Shown: in pieces, positions 45,701 to 55,629 of the stretch | How the letters are laid out: every line of letters starts with the position of its first letter | Position numbering within the stretch: the first letter of the stretch is position 1 | DNA from: Didymella arachidicola | Lineage: Eukaryota; Ascomycota; Dothideomycetes; Pleosporales; Didymellaceae | DNA: 64,000 nucleotides | Direction: 5' to 3' | Assembly (NCBI GenBank): GCA_016630955.3 | Contig: CM049987.1 | Location: forward strand, 2,108,001 to 2,172,000 | Program-made: the position numbers and the translations under genes | Notes under the pieces: generated by a model | Database searches by the model: none | Told to the model about the DNA's origin: nothing | Seen by the model: only the letters and a program-made list of their open reading frames with translations

Positions 45701-46593
45701 CTATCTTCTCAGATGGCTCTGAACAGTACACAAAGGAAGGAGAAAAGCGGGTTACCTACGGCTTTGCAGTGTATCAGAACGGAAAACAACTGCACACTGG
45801 ACGCGGGTCACTCAACCCTACCTCGCACGTCTTCGACGCGGAAGTAGTAGGAGCATGGAGAGGCCTCCAGCATACCGTAAGGCAACCAGAGCTCCGCACC
45901 CGCCGAATCTGGCTGTGCATAGACAGCACCTCAGTGGTCTGGTGCCTCAGGGGCGACGCACCTCCTACCTCTCAATGGGCCTTCCTGGAGTGCCATGGCG
46001 CCATGGAGACACACGACGTCTCTATCAAATGGGCCCCTGGACACCTAGACATTGAGGGGAACGAGGCAGCAGACAGATTAGCCAACCTAGAAGCCCAGCA
46101 CCCCTCACCCCCGACTGGAAAAGCCGCTCTGCCTACACTCTCAGGCATCAAGACGATAGCCCGCAAGACACTGCGACACACACAACAGACCTGGTGGTCT
46201 GACAAGAAGACTAAGCTCTCGAAATGGTACAAGAGCTGGGACTTGGACTATGCACCACGCAGCAGTCCAAGGGAACTAGACCTACCAAGGGCCACGTTAG
46301 CCAGGCTCCTCTCCATCCAATCTAGGCATGGGGACTTTGCCTGGTATCACCGAATGTACAATCACAAGGATGCAAACCTTAGCTGCTCATGCGGGCGCGA
46401 CAAGACGCCAGAGCACCTCGTGCTCTGCCGCAAGACCCGCGGGAGCTTTAGCAGATGGCCGCTGCGACCACTAATACTACCATCCAGCCAGGCTGATGGC
46501 CTAGCGTACACTGCAGCACTAGTGAAGGAGCCAGAGGCCTTTGACGCCTTTGTCAAACTTACACAGTACTTCACCAAGATCTGCCCCCGCTAG
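42760..46593 (+). CDS. LINE ORF2, endonuclease/reverse transcriptase/RNase H
   Basis: 1277 codons, uninterrupted. The apurinic-like endonuclease has VVCVQEPFACANS, CLVGGDFNARHESF and SGSDHETIVTS. The reverse transcriptase has RPIALLSCIGKGLERTVARR, VTMVTLDVQGAFDALL, ACGTPQGSPLSPVLYTLYLA and the catalytic RRFGYADDICLYQAS. The RNase H has VTIFSDGSEQYTK, HVFDAEVVGAWRGL, IWLCIDSTSVVWCL and KWAPGHLDIEGNEAADRL. It ends in a Cys/His knuckle (CSCGRDKTPEHLVLC). The domain set and order fit the Tad1/I group. All catalytic motifs are intact, so the element may be able to move. Confidence 0.97.
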   Translation: MLEHPYNIPAHNRRQQHSLPSRQLRVCWANVGRCSPWHITTLELAFQKGIDVVCVQEPFACANSRTSTHPGFKHLAPISTWDSPNTPGSVRPRVMTYIRRGRHLRYQARESLNHPDMLWAVVNGVAILNCYRQPHTPDVIQYVTHLTPPQLCLVGGDFNARHESFEPTITAANGGVELARWAANASMDYIGVPGQPTHCAGHVLDLTFSNIPFAQSAVDASMHSGSDHETIVTSVPISTPGTPQLEQYHYRVPEASLAKFAGLVEMGAQNIADPLATQDAAQLEECVTLLTEAIQHSVQAAGKLNRKEGRAAPWWTEECKTAYQAYKRARQLCSGSLPEERQAFKTTVRQAKRQYWRHVIDNARDDKDLFKIIAWHKLTPENQDTPLEVNNRTISDPLEKAEALRQEVLNRYTAEDDLGQRPDQEAAATLPWSTHISLEECERNTIGVSSTSPGTDRSTVRLLRACWTQVGELVRRIFQRCLELNHFPAQWKLAEVAMIPKVGKTDRTSPRSWRPIALLSCIGKGLERTVARRIAWTAMTHKILSPQHGGALPKRSAADLTAAFTHDTEAAWVLGKHVTMVTLDVQGAFDALLKNRLLHRMAQQGWPQRTILFVDSFLTDRRVQVRLGQVTTPSYAVACGTPQGSPLSPVLYTLYLAELLSMDTERRFGYADDICLYQASHSMDDNVELLAEDLREIRAWGEANKVTFAPEKQEMIHLTRQRSSYAPPCVVDEQLTIYPILPGGEHSQPALRWLGVWFDRRLTFRRHVATRTAKAAKVAYHIRSLARTTYGPPASSLRKATVACVYPSLLYGTECWYRGRTKKPHTLKPGRPQEVSAYIGWHIAAIDKTLAIAARGILPAWRTTPIAALFRDAGLLPAAVALEEARLRFATHLRTTDADHPLTRRTAVPIVNRGVKTGQPQRVKTKVQQMASLLPETPRTTLSAPHYSTGCRTDPTLSLDKKTAAKAFKEWWAQLSPLEVTIFSDGSEQYTKEGEKRVTYGFAVYQNGKQLHTGRGSLNPTSHVFDAEVVGAWRGLQHTVRQPELRTRRIWLCIDSTSVVWCLRGDAPPTSQWAFLECHGAMETHDVSIKWAPGHLDIEGNEAADRLANLEAQHPSPPTGKAALPTLSGIKTIARKTLRHTQQTWWSDKKTKLSKWYKSWDLDYAPRSSPRELDLPRATLARLLSIQSRHGDFAWYHRMYNHKDANLSCSCGRDKTPEHLVLCRKTRGSFSRWPLRPLILPSSQADGLAYTAALVKEPEAFDAFVKLTQYFTKICPR

Positions 46594-47543
46594 CTCCTGC
46601 AGCCCTGCAACAGCAGCAAACACCTGCACCTAGTTCTGCTAGGTCCAGCACAATCGATGCAACACTCTTCACCCCTCCACCCCTCCACCCCTCCACCCCT
46701 TCACCCCCTCCACTCACACGATCTCTCTTTCTCTCTCTCCTACGGCACATATATGCCTCAGAATGCAAGGAAATTACCCTAATATACATACATCGCTTAG
46801 CCTCCCCAACTGGACGGGGAGCTGTAGTTCTGAAATGGTAGCAATACCCGCGCAGGCAAGAAATGCTTTCTAAGGTAGTGTATCAGCACTGTAATTCCAT
46901 AGCTTAGCACGTCGTACATGCCCTTCGGGAGGCGAGATGATGGACTTATTCCACATCAACTAGACGAAAAATGAATACCAACCAACCAACCAACCAACCA
47001 ACCAACTACTACCCGTTAGCCAATTCCCAGCATCTTCCTCCTCTGAACAGTATCAGAGAAACTGCTTGAGAAACCTGCTTGGATTGCTGAGATTCGCCTT
47101 GTGGCCTCTCGCCTCGTGACTCCTGTCCTCCTCCGTGTTACTGATGTTCTGATCAACCTGCGACAAGCCAGCCGCGGTGACGTCGGCGGTGGTTTGCGAT
47201 GTGGACATGATGCTGGTGACTGAGTAGTAGCGCGGCAGTCGGTTGCGAATCATAGAGACGTATTGTTCGAATGTTTAATTGAACTTCGTCTCGACCTGAC
47301 TGAAGTACATCATGGGATGGCTGCCAGATATCCTGTTTGTGTCGGGCCGTGATTAGCGTGAATCTGTTAGTGTGAATACAATCCATGGATCTGCGGGGTT
47401 AGAACTTGAAAGTCACGGGCCGATGAGATAGACGCTCCTGTGCCCAACCACTTGATGTGTCGATGTTTGATCGTTCTTCATTGTCGTGATTATTGCTTCC
47501 AGGTGAGATCGCTTAAATTGACATCGACTGTTCAAGGAGCTTT
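46594..47543. other. LINE 3' region and CCT3 3' flank
   Basis: Includes the LINE 3' tandem CACCCCTC repeats (about 46670-46712), a CT-rich tract, and an ACCA microsatellite of about seven units at 46979-47006. No gene was recognised. Confidence 0.55.
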
Positions 47544-49337
47544 TTAGTCGTCACCTCCTCCGCCAATGGGCCCGCTGACCTGCTTTGCCGCCTTTGCAGC
47601 GACAATGTCGTCAACTCGCAGCAGCAAGCACGCGCTCTCGATGGCGGTCTTTATGCTCTGCTCCTTGACCGCGAGAGGCTCCCAGACGCCATATGTGCGC
47701 ATGTCAACAACCTTTCCTGCATCGCCGTCGATACCCCATGTGCTCCCAGTAGCTTTGCCATCCTCGTAGCCTTCTGCGTGCTTTGCGCGAAGCTGTGTGA
47801 GGACCTTGATAGGGCTGTTTCCAGAGTTTTGGATGATGGTACGGGGGATGACCTCCATAGACTCTGCGATCGCCTTGTAAGGCCACTGTGCAACACCCTC
47901 GATAAGCTTCGCTCTCCTTTCCAACCCAACAGCGATAGCCATCTCAGTAGCACCACCTCCTGGGCACAGCTTGGGGTTCCAGATGACGTTCCTGGCGACA
48001 CCCATGGCATCGTGCAGGTTCCGCTCGATCTCGTTCAGGATGTCCTTGGAGGGACCGCGGAGCAGGATGGTGCAGGCCTTGGGGTCCTTGCACTTTGTGA
48101 GGTAGGTGAAGTACTCGTCACCAAGCTTGGAGATCTCGAACAGACCGCACTGCGTACCGATGTCGGACGGCTGTGCGGCGAAGACGGAATTGACGATGGT
48201 GGCACCGGTCGCTCGTGCGATACGGTTGTTGTCTGTCTTGCGGACACGACGGATGGCTGTGATGTCTGCCTTGACAAGGAAGTGCTGGGCGAGGTCTGTG
48301 AATCATTAGCAAACAACATTCGTAAACGGGCCAAGTCCACCTACCGCTGACGCCCTTCTCTGTGATGACGAGATCAGGCTTCAGGGCAATGATTGCGTCG
48401 CACATGGCCTTGACCTGCTCCTCCTCGATCTGCAGTATCCTGTTCCAGTCCTCCTCTTTGCTGACCTCGATGTTCGTTTGGCTCTCGCCCTTCTTGTACT
48501 CGAGTGTACAGTCCAGCAGGAGAACCTTGGGGTTTTCGATTCTCCGCCTCATCTTGGGATGTGTAATGTCCTTGTTGACCATGACGCCGTCCAGCACCTC
48601 GCTGTCCTCGATTTCGCCTCCGGGGATCTTCTCGATGCGTGCATAGCGCTTGATGTCGACCTCCTTCTTGCCGTTCATTTCGGTGGAGACGGTGCGGACG
48701 GCCTTGAGCGCAAGACCGCACATCAGCTTCGACCATCTGGAGACGAATTTTGTGCCAATCGACGAGTTGATGATCCTGTACATCTCCTCGTCGTCGTTCA
48801 CGTTGACTTCGGTCGCGATCTCGCTGACGATCTCGAGGGCGTCGGCCAGAGCCTTCTTGAAAGCCTGAATGACCACGACAGGATGGATGTTGCGCTCCAG
48901 CTGGGGCAGGGCCTGTGCGAGAATCTCACCAGCTATGATAGTCAGTCACTGCCTAACTCTGTCGTGCAGATGTCTTCACATACCCAGAATAATGACAGTT
49001 GTGGTGCCGTCACCAACTTCCTCGTCCTGTGTCCGGCTGAGCTCGATCATGCTCTTCGCAGCGGGGTGTGCGACTTCGATTTCACGGAGGATGGCGTGGC
49101 CGTCGTTGGTGAGGACAATGCCGCCCATGGGGTCCAGCAGCATCTTCAGCATGGCCTTGGGGCCCAGACATGACCGGATGATGTCTGCAACCGTCTTGGC
49201 TGCTGTAATGTTTGAAATCTGAGCTTTGCGACCAAACTGGCGCTCCCCACCAGGGGTCTGCGTGTCTGCGGGGGTTGGCTTCGAGATGATTTGTTCGTAG
49301 AGGGGTACTTACTCATAACGACCACCGGCGCCTGCAT
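47544..49337 (-). CDS. CCT3: T-complex protein 1 subunit gamma
   Basis: Four exons (49337-49313, 49265-48984, 48932-48345, 48295-47544) give 548 residues, the usual length. All introns have fitting splice sites (GTAAGT/CGCAG, GTATGT/CATAG, GTAGGT/CACAG, with GCTAAT in the last). This is one of eight subunits of the cytosolic TRiC/CCT chaperonin, which folds actin and tubulin. The spliced start reads MQAPVVVMNTQTPGGERQFG. Hallmarks are RKAQISNITAAKTVADIIRS, LDPMGGIVLTNDGHAILREI, TQDEEVGDGTTTVIILAGEI (ATPase Asp/Gly-Asp-Gly-Thr), DLVITEKGVSDLAQHFL and KLCPGGGATEMAIAVGL, ending GPIGGGGDD. The first exon is eight codons plus one base. Confidence 0.96.
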
Positions 49338-50413
49338 CTTGAATGAAGGAAGTAGGGTATTCGTACAAGAAAGAGGGACGTGAGGCTAGGCACGCGTGGG
49401 GTATCTGTTGCTGTGCGCGTCCTGAACTTCACCAAACAAAAAACGGCCCAAATGTCGGCGATAGCTTCGCCAGTCCCCGCGATGAGTAAGCAGTCACGTG
49501 CTAAGATGAAGCCAACGTCATGTGAGGGACGACACGCATGAGTCTTTTGATAATCTCTGCCCTGTCAACTTTTAGAGACAACAGTCAGGCGTTTGCTCTG
49601 ACAATACTGTTTCTTCAGGTATACCCTCTTACCATGATCGTTCCTTTCCCGTTGCCCGTCGACGATATCCATCTCCTTCTGCCTCCGACCGAGCATGCCT
49701 TGTGCAGTGCAATACATAGCAACAACATGACAGCTTCCCGTCCAACAACCAACTCTGCCGTTCGATCCAGGCTACAGCACAACGATGAGCAGATTCATGC
49801 TATCCTCAGCTATTATCACGTGCAAGCACCCATTCGGCTGCCAAGATCAATTCACCCAAAAGCATCCAGACGCACCGTTCGGGCAAAGCGAAGATGATAA
49901 AGGCCAACCCACTCGGCGCCAGTCCGTTTGCGTCCGGGCAAGGATGTGGAGATGCTCAGGGCAGGTCGGGCGCGATTGGCTCGCTGCGCATTGAGTGGGG
50001 CTTGCCTGAGTTCTGCCAATGAGGTTAGTCCACTTTCTTCGGTGGTGCTACCCTGCCGGAGACTCCAGCCTCTCACGGGACGACCTGCGCGAAGGCTTAC
50101 AAGAAGCGCCCTGGGCCCTCAAACCGTCGTTCCTCCACCTCTGACCTCTTGCTCTCACACCGCGTCGCGCCTTCCTTCTGCGACCATTTCTCCTACTTTG
50201 GTCGTCGCCCACCTGACCTGCACCATCTATCAACTCCACTCTCCTCTCCCACCCATCATCACGACCACCACACCTCTTAGCCGAACATAGTCTCGCCGTC
50301 GCTATCGGTCACCTAGCTGCACTTGTCGCATGCTCTGCTGTCTGCTCAATTGCTAGACACTTCTGTATCTTTGAACTGCATCTCACTTCTGATCTACTAA
50401 ATAAGCAGTCACC
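49338..50413. promoter_or_regulatory. Divergent upstream region, CCT3/orphan gene
   Basis: 1.08 kb between the CCT3 start and the start at 50414. The right half is CT-rich (TTCCTCCACCTCTGACCTC and similar, about 50120-50270), a common fungal promoter/leader feature. Short open frames at 49538-49994 show nothing recognisable. Confidence 0.5.
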
Positions 50414-51334
50414 ATGGGTCTCAACTACTATGCCTCGTCGCCCACCGTTGTCCTGCAGCCTCAACAGCCGCAGGGCTTCTTTTCACCGCACCAGCGCGCC
50501 CACTCGCCGTCAACCATGGGTAAATTCCGCCCAAAGCATCCTACTCCGCCCTCGCTCAATTATCTAGCTGCTGTATCCAATGCCACAGCTGGGCGCAAAC
50601 GATCCATTGCCGACGTCGACGACCCCGAGGAGAACCAACCAACTGGATCTGTTGCCATCCCTGCCCCAGCTAAGGCTCGGGGTGAGCCCGTCTACGGCCC
50701 AGGGATGACGCTCATCTACCCTGATGACCCTGGCTACAGCATCGCAGCCGAGTCGCAATCCGGCACGTGGTACGAAGAGAAGAAGGAAGCTGAAGAGAAG
50801 GCTGCAGCTCGGCCAATTGCAGTCTCACGCAAGTCGCAACGCGTCAGTCCATCGCGCGATGTTGTTGTCCCGTCCCTCAACGACATGGAGTCTCAAATCA
50901 GCGAGGCCATCATCGATGACAACGGCAACACTATCAACACGCTCATCACCTCGCTTGGTGTAGGCTGGAAGAACATCATGACCAATCCCAACCTGCGCGA
51001 TCAGGCCCGCGCGTACGCTCGCTTCATCGAGCGTCACTTCGACTTCACTGATGTCATCGTCATGCTTGAGAAGGAGTCGTTGAACGCGTATCTTGTGCGC
51101 GCGAAGCAACATGGTGTCCAGGGTTACTGGCTGTTCGCAGACACTCTCAAGTGGTGTCAGCTTGTCGGCTGGTCCCTCGAGCGCGCCGTTTCCAACCTTA
51201 TGTCCGGACCTGTACCTCATTGCGAGGGCGACCGCATCAACGCCCGCGAATCTTCCCCTTCAGAACCCGCAATAGCAGCCCCTCAGGCTATCGTCGCGCC
51301 CACTGCTGCCGCCGGTGACGCGATGGAGTTGTGA
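50414..51334 (+). CDS. Orphan 306-residue protein
   Basis: A single exon with a good start context (CAGTCACCATGGGT) after a CT-rich leader. No family was recognised. The N-terminal 150 residues are disordered, with Pro/Gln/Ser runs (SSPTVVLQPQQPQGFFSPHQ) and a basic nuclear-like patch (AGRKRSIADVDDPEE). A conserved-looking short motif, VYGPGMTLIYPDDPGYSI, precedes a charged helix. A folded C-terminal region follows at about 165-275: SQISEAIIDDNGNTINTLIT, GVGWKNIMTNPNLRDQARAY, FIERHFDFTDVIVMLEKESL, GVQGYWLFADTLKWCQLVGW. The composition suggests a nuclear or cytosolic regulator. This is inference only. Confidence 0.75.
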   Translation: MGLNYYASSPTVVLQPQQPQGFFSPHQRAHSPSTMGKFRPKHPTPPSLNYLAAVSNATAGRKRSIADVDDPEENQPTGSVAIPAPAKARGEPVYGPGMTLIYPDDPGYSIAAESQSGTWYEEKKEAEEKAAARPIAVSRKSQRVSPSRDVVVPSLNDMESQISEAIIDDNGNTINTLITSLGVGWKNIMTNPNLRDQARAYARFIERHFDFTDVIVMLEKESLNAYLVRAKQHGVQGYWLFADTLKWCQLVGWSLERAVSNLMSGPVPHCEGDRINARESSPSEPAIAAPQAIVAPTAAAGDAMEL

Positions 51335-53430
51335 TGGTCGCTGAATTGCCCCTTCTTTTTCCTTTTGGGCTCTTCAAAGCATGTACGGACGTGTCTCGGT
51401 TTCACTTTGCATGTCTTTATTCACGCTCCACGATCTACTGGTTTTTTTCTGCTCGGCAACTCGGCGTTTGGCAACGGATTGGATGGGCTCATTGGGGCGG
51501 ATTATCCCATGCACTGTATATTATCATGCTTACTGTTCGTGCTGCGACAGCTGGATCGTCATCAGTCGATCGCGTCGCAGACGTTGCCACTAAAAGTTAC
51601 AGGCACCATAAATGAATATCATCATCCTTATCATGACTACAAGCACTTCAAGCATCGCACCCTGTTATACTCACAAACCCAGCTCGCAATAGTTGCGACA
51701 CATGCCCGATCTCCATGCCATTGCCATTGCCGATCTGCCTCACTTCAAGCGACCGAGCGCGCAGGATTTTCTTGGCCGCCCCATCAGACTTCGTCATTTT
51801 CCCGGCGCGTTTCGGAGGACTCTTTCGTCATGCTCAGACGAAAGCGCAAACGTGCGCACAAGGATTGAGCGATAAAACAATAGTCCATCGCGTCGAATGG
51901 GCAACGCGTTCCTGGTCCGTTGCGCTGCCGGGGTTGCGCAATAGCGCGACAATCTCGCGTCGCAGCACAACCCTCCCTCTGAGCCCAGCTTGACCACCGG
52001 ACGAGAACAGCTGGTTTGTGCATTGCCTGGGAAACTGCTATTTTTGGGAAAGCTATGCTGACAGACTATGGTACCTGCGAGGTTGCTTTTCATCGTATTG
52101 TGCCCGCCTCACAGTTGGATTGGACTGAGAGCTCAGACACGCCTGCAGCGTACCTGCTGCAATCAAGACCTCTTCGCTCTGCTTCAAAGTCTAGCGGCAG
52201 GATATATTTCTGTGTCAAACGTTCTGACTGATGAGGTGGCCTCAACTGTATTAGGAAGTCGCCCGCTGCGAGCAGGGCCCTGTTTCCGTTTGACTGCGCG
52301 GTTGACCGCCGCGGCTGTCGGATGCGTCGAGAGCCGAAAGCAAAACCTCACTCACAAGAAGCCTTGGAGACAAAGATAGACGAGAGGTACACACAGCGGA
52401 GGCACTGCAGTGGAGTATGCGCTGTGGCGCCTGCTTCTTCATACACATATGAGCGTAGAGCTGTGTTCTCTTGGCGCTCTTACCCCGTCTTAACACCATA
52501 TCAAGGCTCCTTGACGAACAGTTTCTGACTGTTTTGCGCTCTCCTGCACAGGTGATAAGTAGTGCTTGATTTGCTACTTCATCCCTCAGCTGCGCGAGGC
52601 CAGACTTTCTGGCCCTTCGAGTACTGTCAAGAAGCTTTGTCGGTACACCAATGGTGCTTGAGACACTGCTCGACGTTTGGGCGCCACGGTAACTTTTCCA
52701 CCCTTTGCAGCGGCTGCGCATTCACACTGAACGGTATTGACCTCATTCTTCGTACGAGTGATAGCACTCCTCGTCTGTCTGTCAGGACGGCTTTCGATCA
52801 TCAATGCAGGCGTCTCGTGAAGTGCTTATTTGTTCACGCTCAAGTACCGCGCAGGCGCACAGCCACACCCACGTTGTCTTCGCGCGGGCTCGCTCCGAGT
52901 GGCCCGCTTCTCAGCTGGCCTCTGAGCCTCGAAGATTGGCGCACGACCGCAACCGGATTAGCCCAGACTAGCCGAGTCTGTACCGCACACTGCACATCGC
53001 CAGTAAGCAGCAGGCACTTTGTTCGCTCAACAGTACTCCATGAAGCATGAGATCTACGGCTCGTCGGCTTTCGCACGCCTTGGTGCATGGCTGTGCGCAA
53101 TTCACAAGCTCATAAGCCTCGCCAAGCTCAGATGTGAGATCCACCTGCAGTGCTTACTTCGCTGTTCCACCCCAAAAGCAGCTACCAGCGCGGGCTAATG
53201 GCGATCGGGCCTCCCCTCACAGGGCCCGGGAACGAACCGTCTGCGCATGTTCGGTGGCTTATGACATGGCGCGTACGAGCGGAGTGTCTCCGGCGGAGGG
53301 TATTTGGCAACATAGAGTCTCCTCTGAGTGACATTGACTAAGGTTATCGCTCAACGCTTTCCGGCAATACTCCTGTGTCTTATTTAGCCCATCGGATCGA
53401 TCGCGAAGTCTTGAGCCTACTCTGTCAGCC
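51335..53430. other. 2.1 kb without a recognised gene
   Basis: Downstream of the orphan gene and upstream of the OST-alpha-like gene. Frames such as minus 52721-52251 and plus 52562-53050 lack domains, coding bias or splice logic. No repeat or RNA gene was recognised. It may contain a long promoter or a noncoding transcript. Confidence 0.4.
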
Positions 53431-54798
53431 ATGGAGGCCTTCGACATCACCCTCGTCGCGAGAAAGAACCTCATCAACAAGACATCCATCATCGACTCCG
53501 TAACTTCCCACGTCTGCCCGGCCGAGATCGAAGGTCCCCAGATCGTTCCTATCATTGGCAAATACACGTTCCACGAAGTCGCTACAATCGCCTCAGGTGC
53601 CTGCGGCCTCTTTAGCCTGCTCCTCTGCGCCTTCGTCATTGCCGGCCATGCAACCAGCTACTCGTTCCCCGTGCAGCAGCGCCAAATCATCCGCATCGTG
53701 CTGCTGATTCCGTGGGTCAGTCTATTCTCGTTCCTCGTCGTGCTGGAGGAGAAGGCAGGCGTGTATATTGTTGAGAGCTTGGATTTCGGTTGCGCGATTG
53801 CGCTGAGTGCGTTTCTGTTACTCATGTGCGATTTTGTGCTGGACCATCCGGGGGGCTTTGAAGCGTTGTTTGGTGCCGGCGCAGGCGGGCGGGGGGCACT
53901 GCAGACCAAGGGACCGGCTTGGTTGAAGGTACGTTCTTCCTGATGCAACCCACATAAAATATAGATAGTATTGTTATTGACATATGCGCGACTAACACCA
54001 CAACAGCGCATCTGGTACGGCGTTCTGCAATTCATTCCCTCCTCCGTTATCATCTGGATCGGCTCCATCGTCGCGCTCGCTGTTGGCCAGTACTGCAGAC
54101 AGTCTAACAGCGTGCACTTTGCGCACCTGTGGATTACGATCTTCAAGTTTATTGTCACTACCGTGTCGATTCTGTGCTGTTTGCGATTCTATAGCCGCAT
54201 GAAGACGCAGTTGCTACAGCACAGGATTTTGCTCAAGCTCTTCACATTCAAGAGTATCATTGGGCTGAATGTCGCGCAGACGGTACGTTGACCCGAATCT
54301 CCACCAGTATCTGAGTACCATTACGTTGGTACTTGGAGGTATTGGCACGATGAAACTGCTGTATAGGTGGTTTGGAAAATACTAACACAACAACAGTTCA
54401 TAATCAACATCCTCGCCGGGCACGGCACTCTCACACCCAACAAATACATGACGTACCACGACATTAATGACGGCCTCGCCTCCCTCATTCTCGCCTGCGA
54501 AATGCCTTTCTTCGCCATCCTCATGCTCTTCGCCTTCCCCTCCAAGCCTTACAAGAACAGCAACAGAATGGCGCCGGTAGGCCCCGTCATAGCGATCGTT
54601 CAGGCGCTGGATATTAGAGACTTGCTTGGTGCGATTGTCAGGGGTCCAATGAGGTTGGTGAGGGAGCAGGAGAGGGAAATCAGGAGGGAGGGGAGCATGA
54701 AGATGGAGATGCAGGGGAGACACGAGGGGCTGGAGGAGATGCGGGATGAGGAGACGGGGTATAAGGGGGGTGATGGGAAGATTGGGGTGGCCGAGTGA
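53431..54798 (+). CDS. OST-alpha/TMEM184-like membrane protein
   Basis: Three exons (53431-53928, 54007-54282, 54397-54798) give 391 residues. Donors GTACGT and GTACGT pair with acceptors CAACAG after CTAACAC. Seven hydrophobic spans are visible, for example ATIASGACGLFSLLLCAFVI, IIRIVLLIPWVSLFSFLVVL, GCAIALSAFLLLMCDFV, VIIWIGSIVALAVGQYC and ITIFKFIVTTVSILCCLRF. Family motifs include YSFPVQQRQIIRIVL, RFYSRMKTQLLQHRILLKLF, TFKSIIGLNVAQTFIINILA and YNDI-like YHDINDGLASLILACEMPFF. The family (Solute_trans_a, DUF300) includes organic solute transporter alpha and TMEM184 proteins of endomembranes. The charged tail (EREIRREGSMKMEMQGRHE) is cytosolic by inference. Confidence 0.9.
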
Positions 54799-55242
54799 GT
54801 GTGCATGATTCTATAGTCTATATATTTCATTTCATACATCGAGGGTGGTGTGTTGCTGTGTGCAGTGAAATATGGTTCCAAAGCAGCTGGCAGGGAACAA
54901 GAGCAGCTTCAATAAGGATGCTTGGGACGCATACATTGCGCTCACGTCTGAGTCAACATGATGACGTGCACCAGGATCGCTTTCAAGCCCAGGTCAACGA
55001 CCGCCAAGCGGTTGCCACGCAAACTGGCTCCCTTCACAAATACCGCGGTGGTTTCTTGCAGGGCTACCTATCAGAGAAAGACAAGGTGTGGGGGCTCGGA
55101 GCGTGTGGCACCTGAGGCTGAGAACATAACAGACGATAAGACTAACATGTGAAGAAACAGTCGGAGAGAAAATGGAAGATAGGCCAAGACTGGTACGTTC
55201 GTACTCTAACCTGTAGATGCCTCTCTGACCATGTACTAGCAG
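54799..55242. other. Convergent intergenic region
   Basis: 3' flanks of the OST-alpha-like gene and the zinc-ribbon gene. No feature was recognised. Confidence 0.45.
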
Positions 55243-55629
55243 TCACGGCTTCTTGAGTCCTTGCTCTATGGCGAGCTTTTGTCGGTATTCTCTGCAGTTG
55301 AAACATCGCTCCAACGCCACGCCAGTGCCTGAGCAGGCCGTGCATGCAACTCGTGGGTCACTGACAAAGCGTAAGCTTCCAAGGTTCATACCCACGGTAA
55401 CGCGCTCCTCGACTTACGGATTGCCACCACAGCCAATGCAGGTGGTGATTTTCAATGCGTGAGGGTGGGTCAAGTAACATGAGGGTGGTGTTGGCAACGT
55501 TGATACGACGCTGCTGTGGTGGTGAAGGGACATGATGGGTTTTGGAATATCGGGTGATGAAGCTAGGTGATATTGGCAATAGATTATGACAAGCGAAGAG
55601 AATGCAGTGAGAAGTACAGCGATGATCAT
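55243..55629 (-). CDS. Small zinc-ribbon membrane protein
   Basis: Exons 55629-55418 and 55360-55243 give 109 residues. The intron has donor GTAAGT and acceptor TTGTCAG. An N-terminal hydrophobic segment (MIIAVLLTAFSSLVIIYCQY) could anchor or export it. A His/Ser/Pro-rich linker follows (PIMSLHHHSSVVSTLPTPPS). The C-terminus, completed only by the splice, has three Cys pairs: TTCIGCGGNPDPRVACTACS, then GTGVALERCFNCREYRQKL. The CxxCxG and CxxCxGxG spacing is that of DnaJ-type zinc ribbons, although no J domain is present. The ORF could start further upstream at 55839, but 55629 puts the hydrophobic segment first. No known gene was recognised. A chaperone-like role is only a motif-based guess. 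Confidence 0.7.

Larger units (their letters stand above)
41035..46735 (+). mobile_element. Tad-like LINE retrotransposon, both frames open
   Basis: About 5.7 kb with two long open frames in the order expected of a non-LTR element: a zinc-knuckle ORF1, then an endonuclease/reverse transcriptase/RNase H ORF2. There are no long terminal repeats. The ends are approximate. The 5' limit is where GC-rich sequence begins near 41035. The 3' end follows CACCCCTC-type tandem repeats at about 46670-46712 and a CT-rich tract. A convincing target duplication was not found by eye. A hexamer ACGATC occurs near both proposed ends (about 41022 and 46718), which is too short to rely on. Confidence 0.85.

Noticed and set aside
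41015..46725. ACGATC as the LINE target-site duplication
   Set aside because: Six bases found once near each estimated end is within chance, and joining the flanks there does not restore an open frame.
52251..52721. 156-codon minus-strand frame in the 2-kb gap
   Set aside because: Random-looking Ser/Arg composition and no supporting promoter or splice signals.
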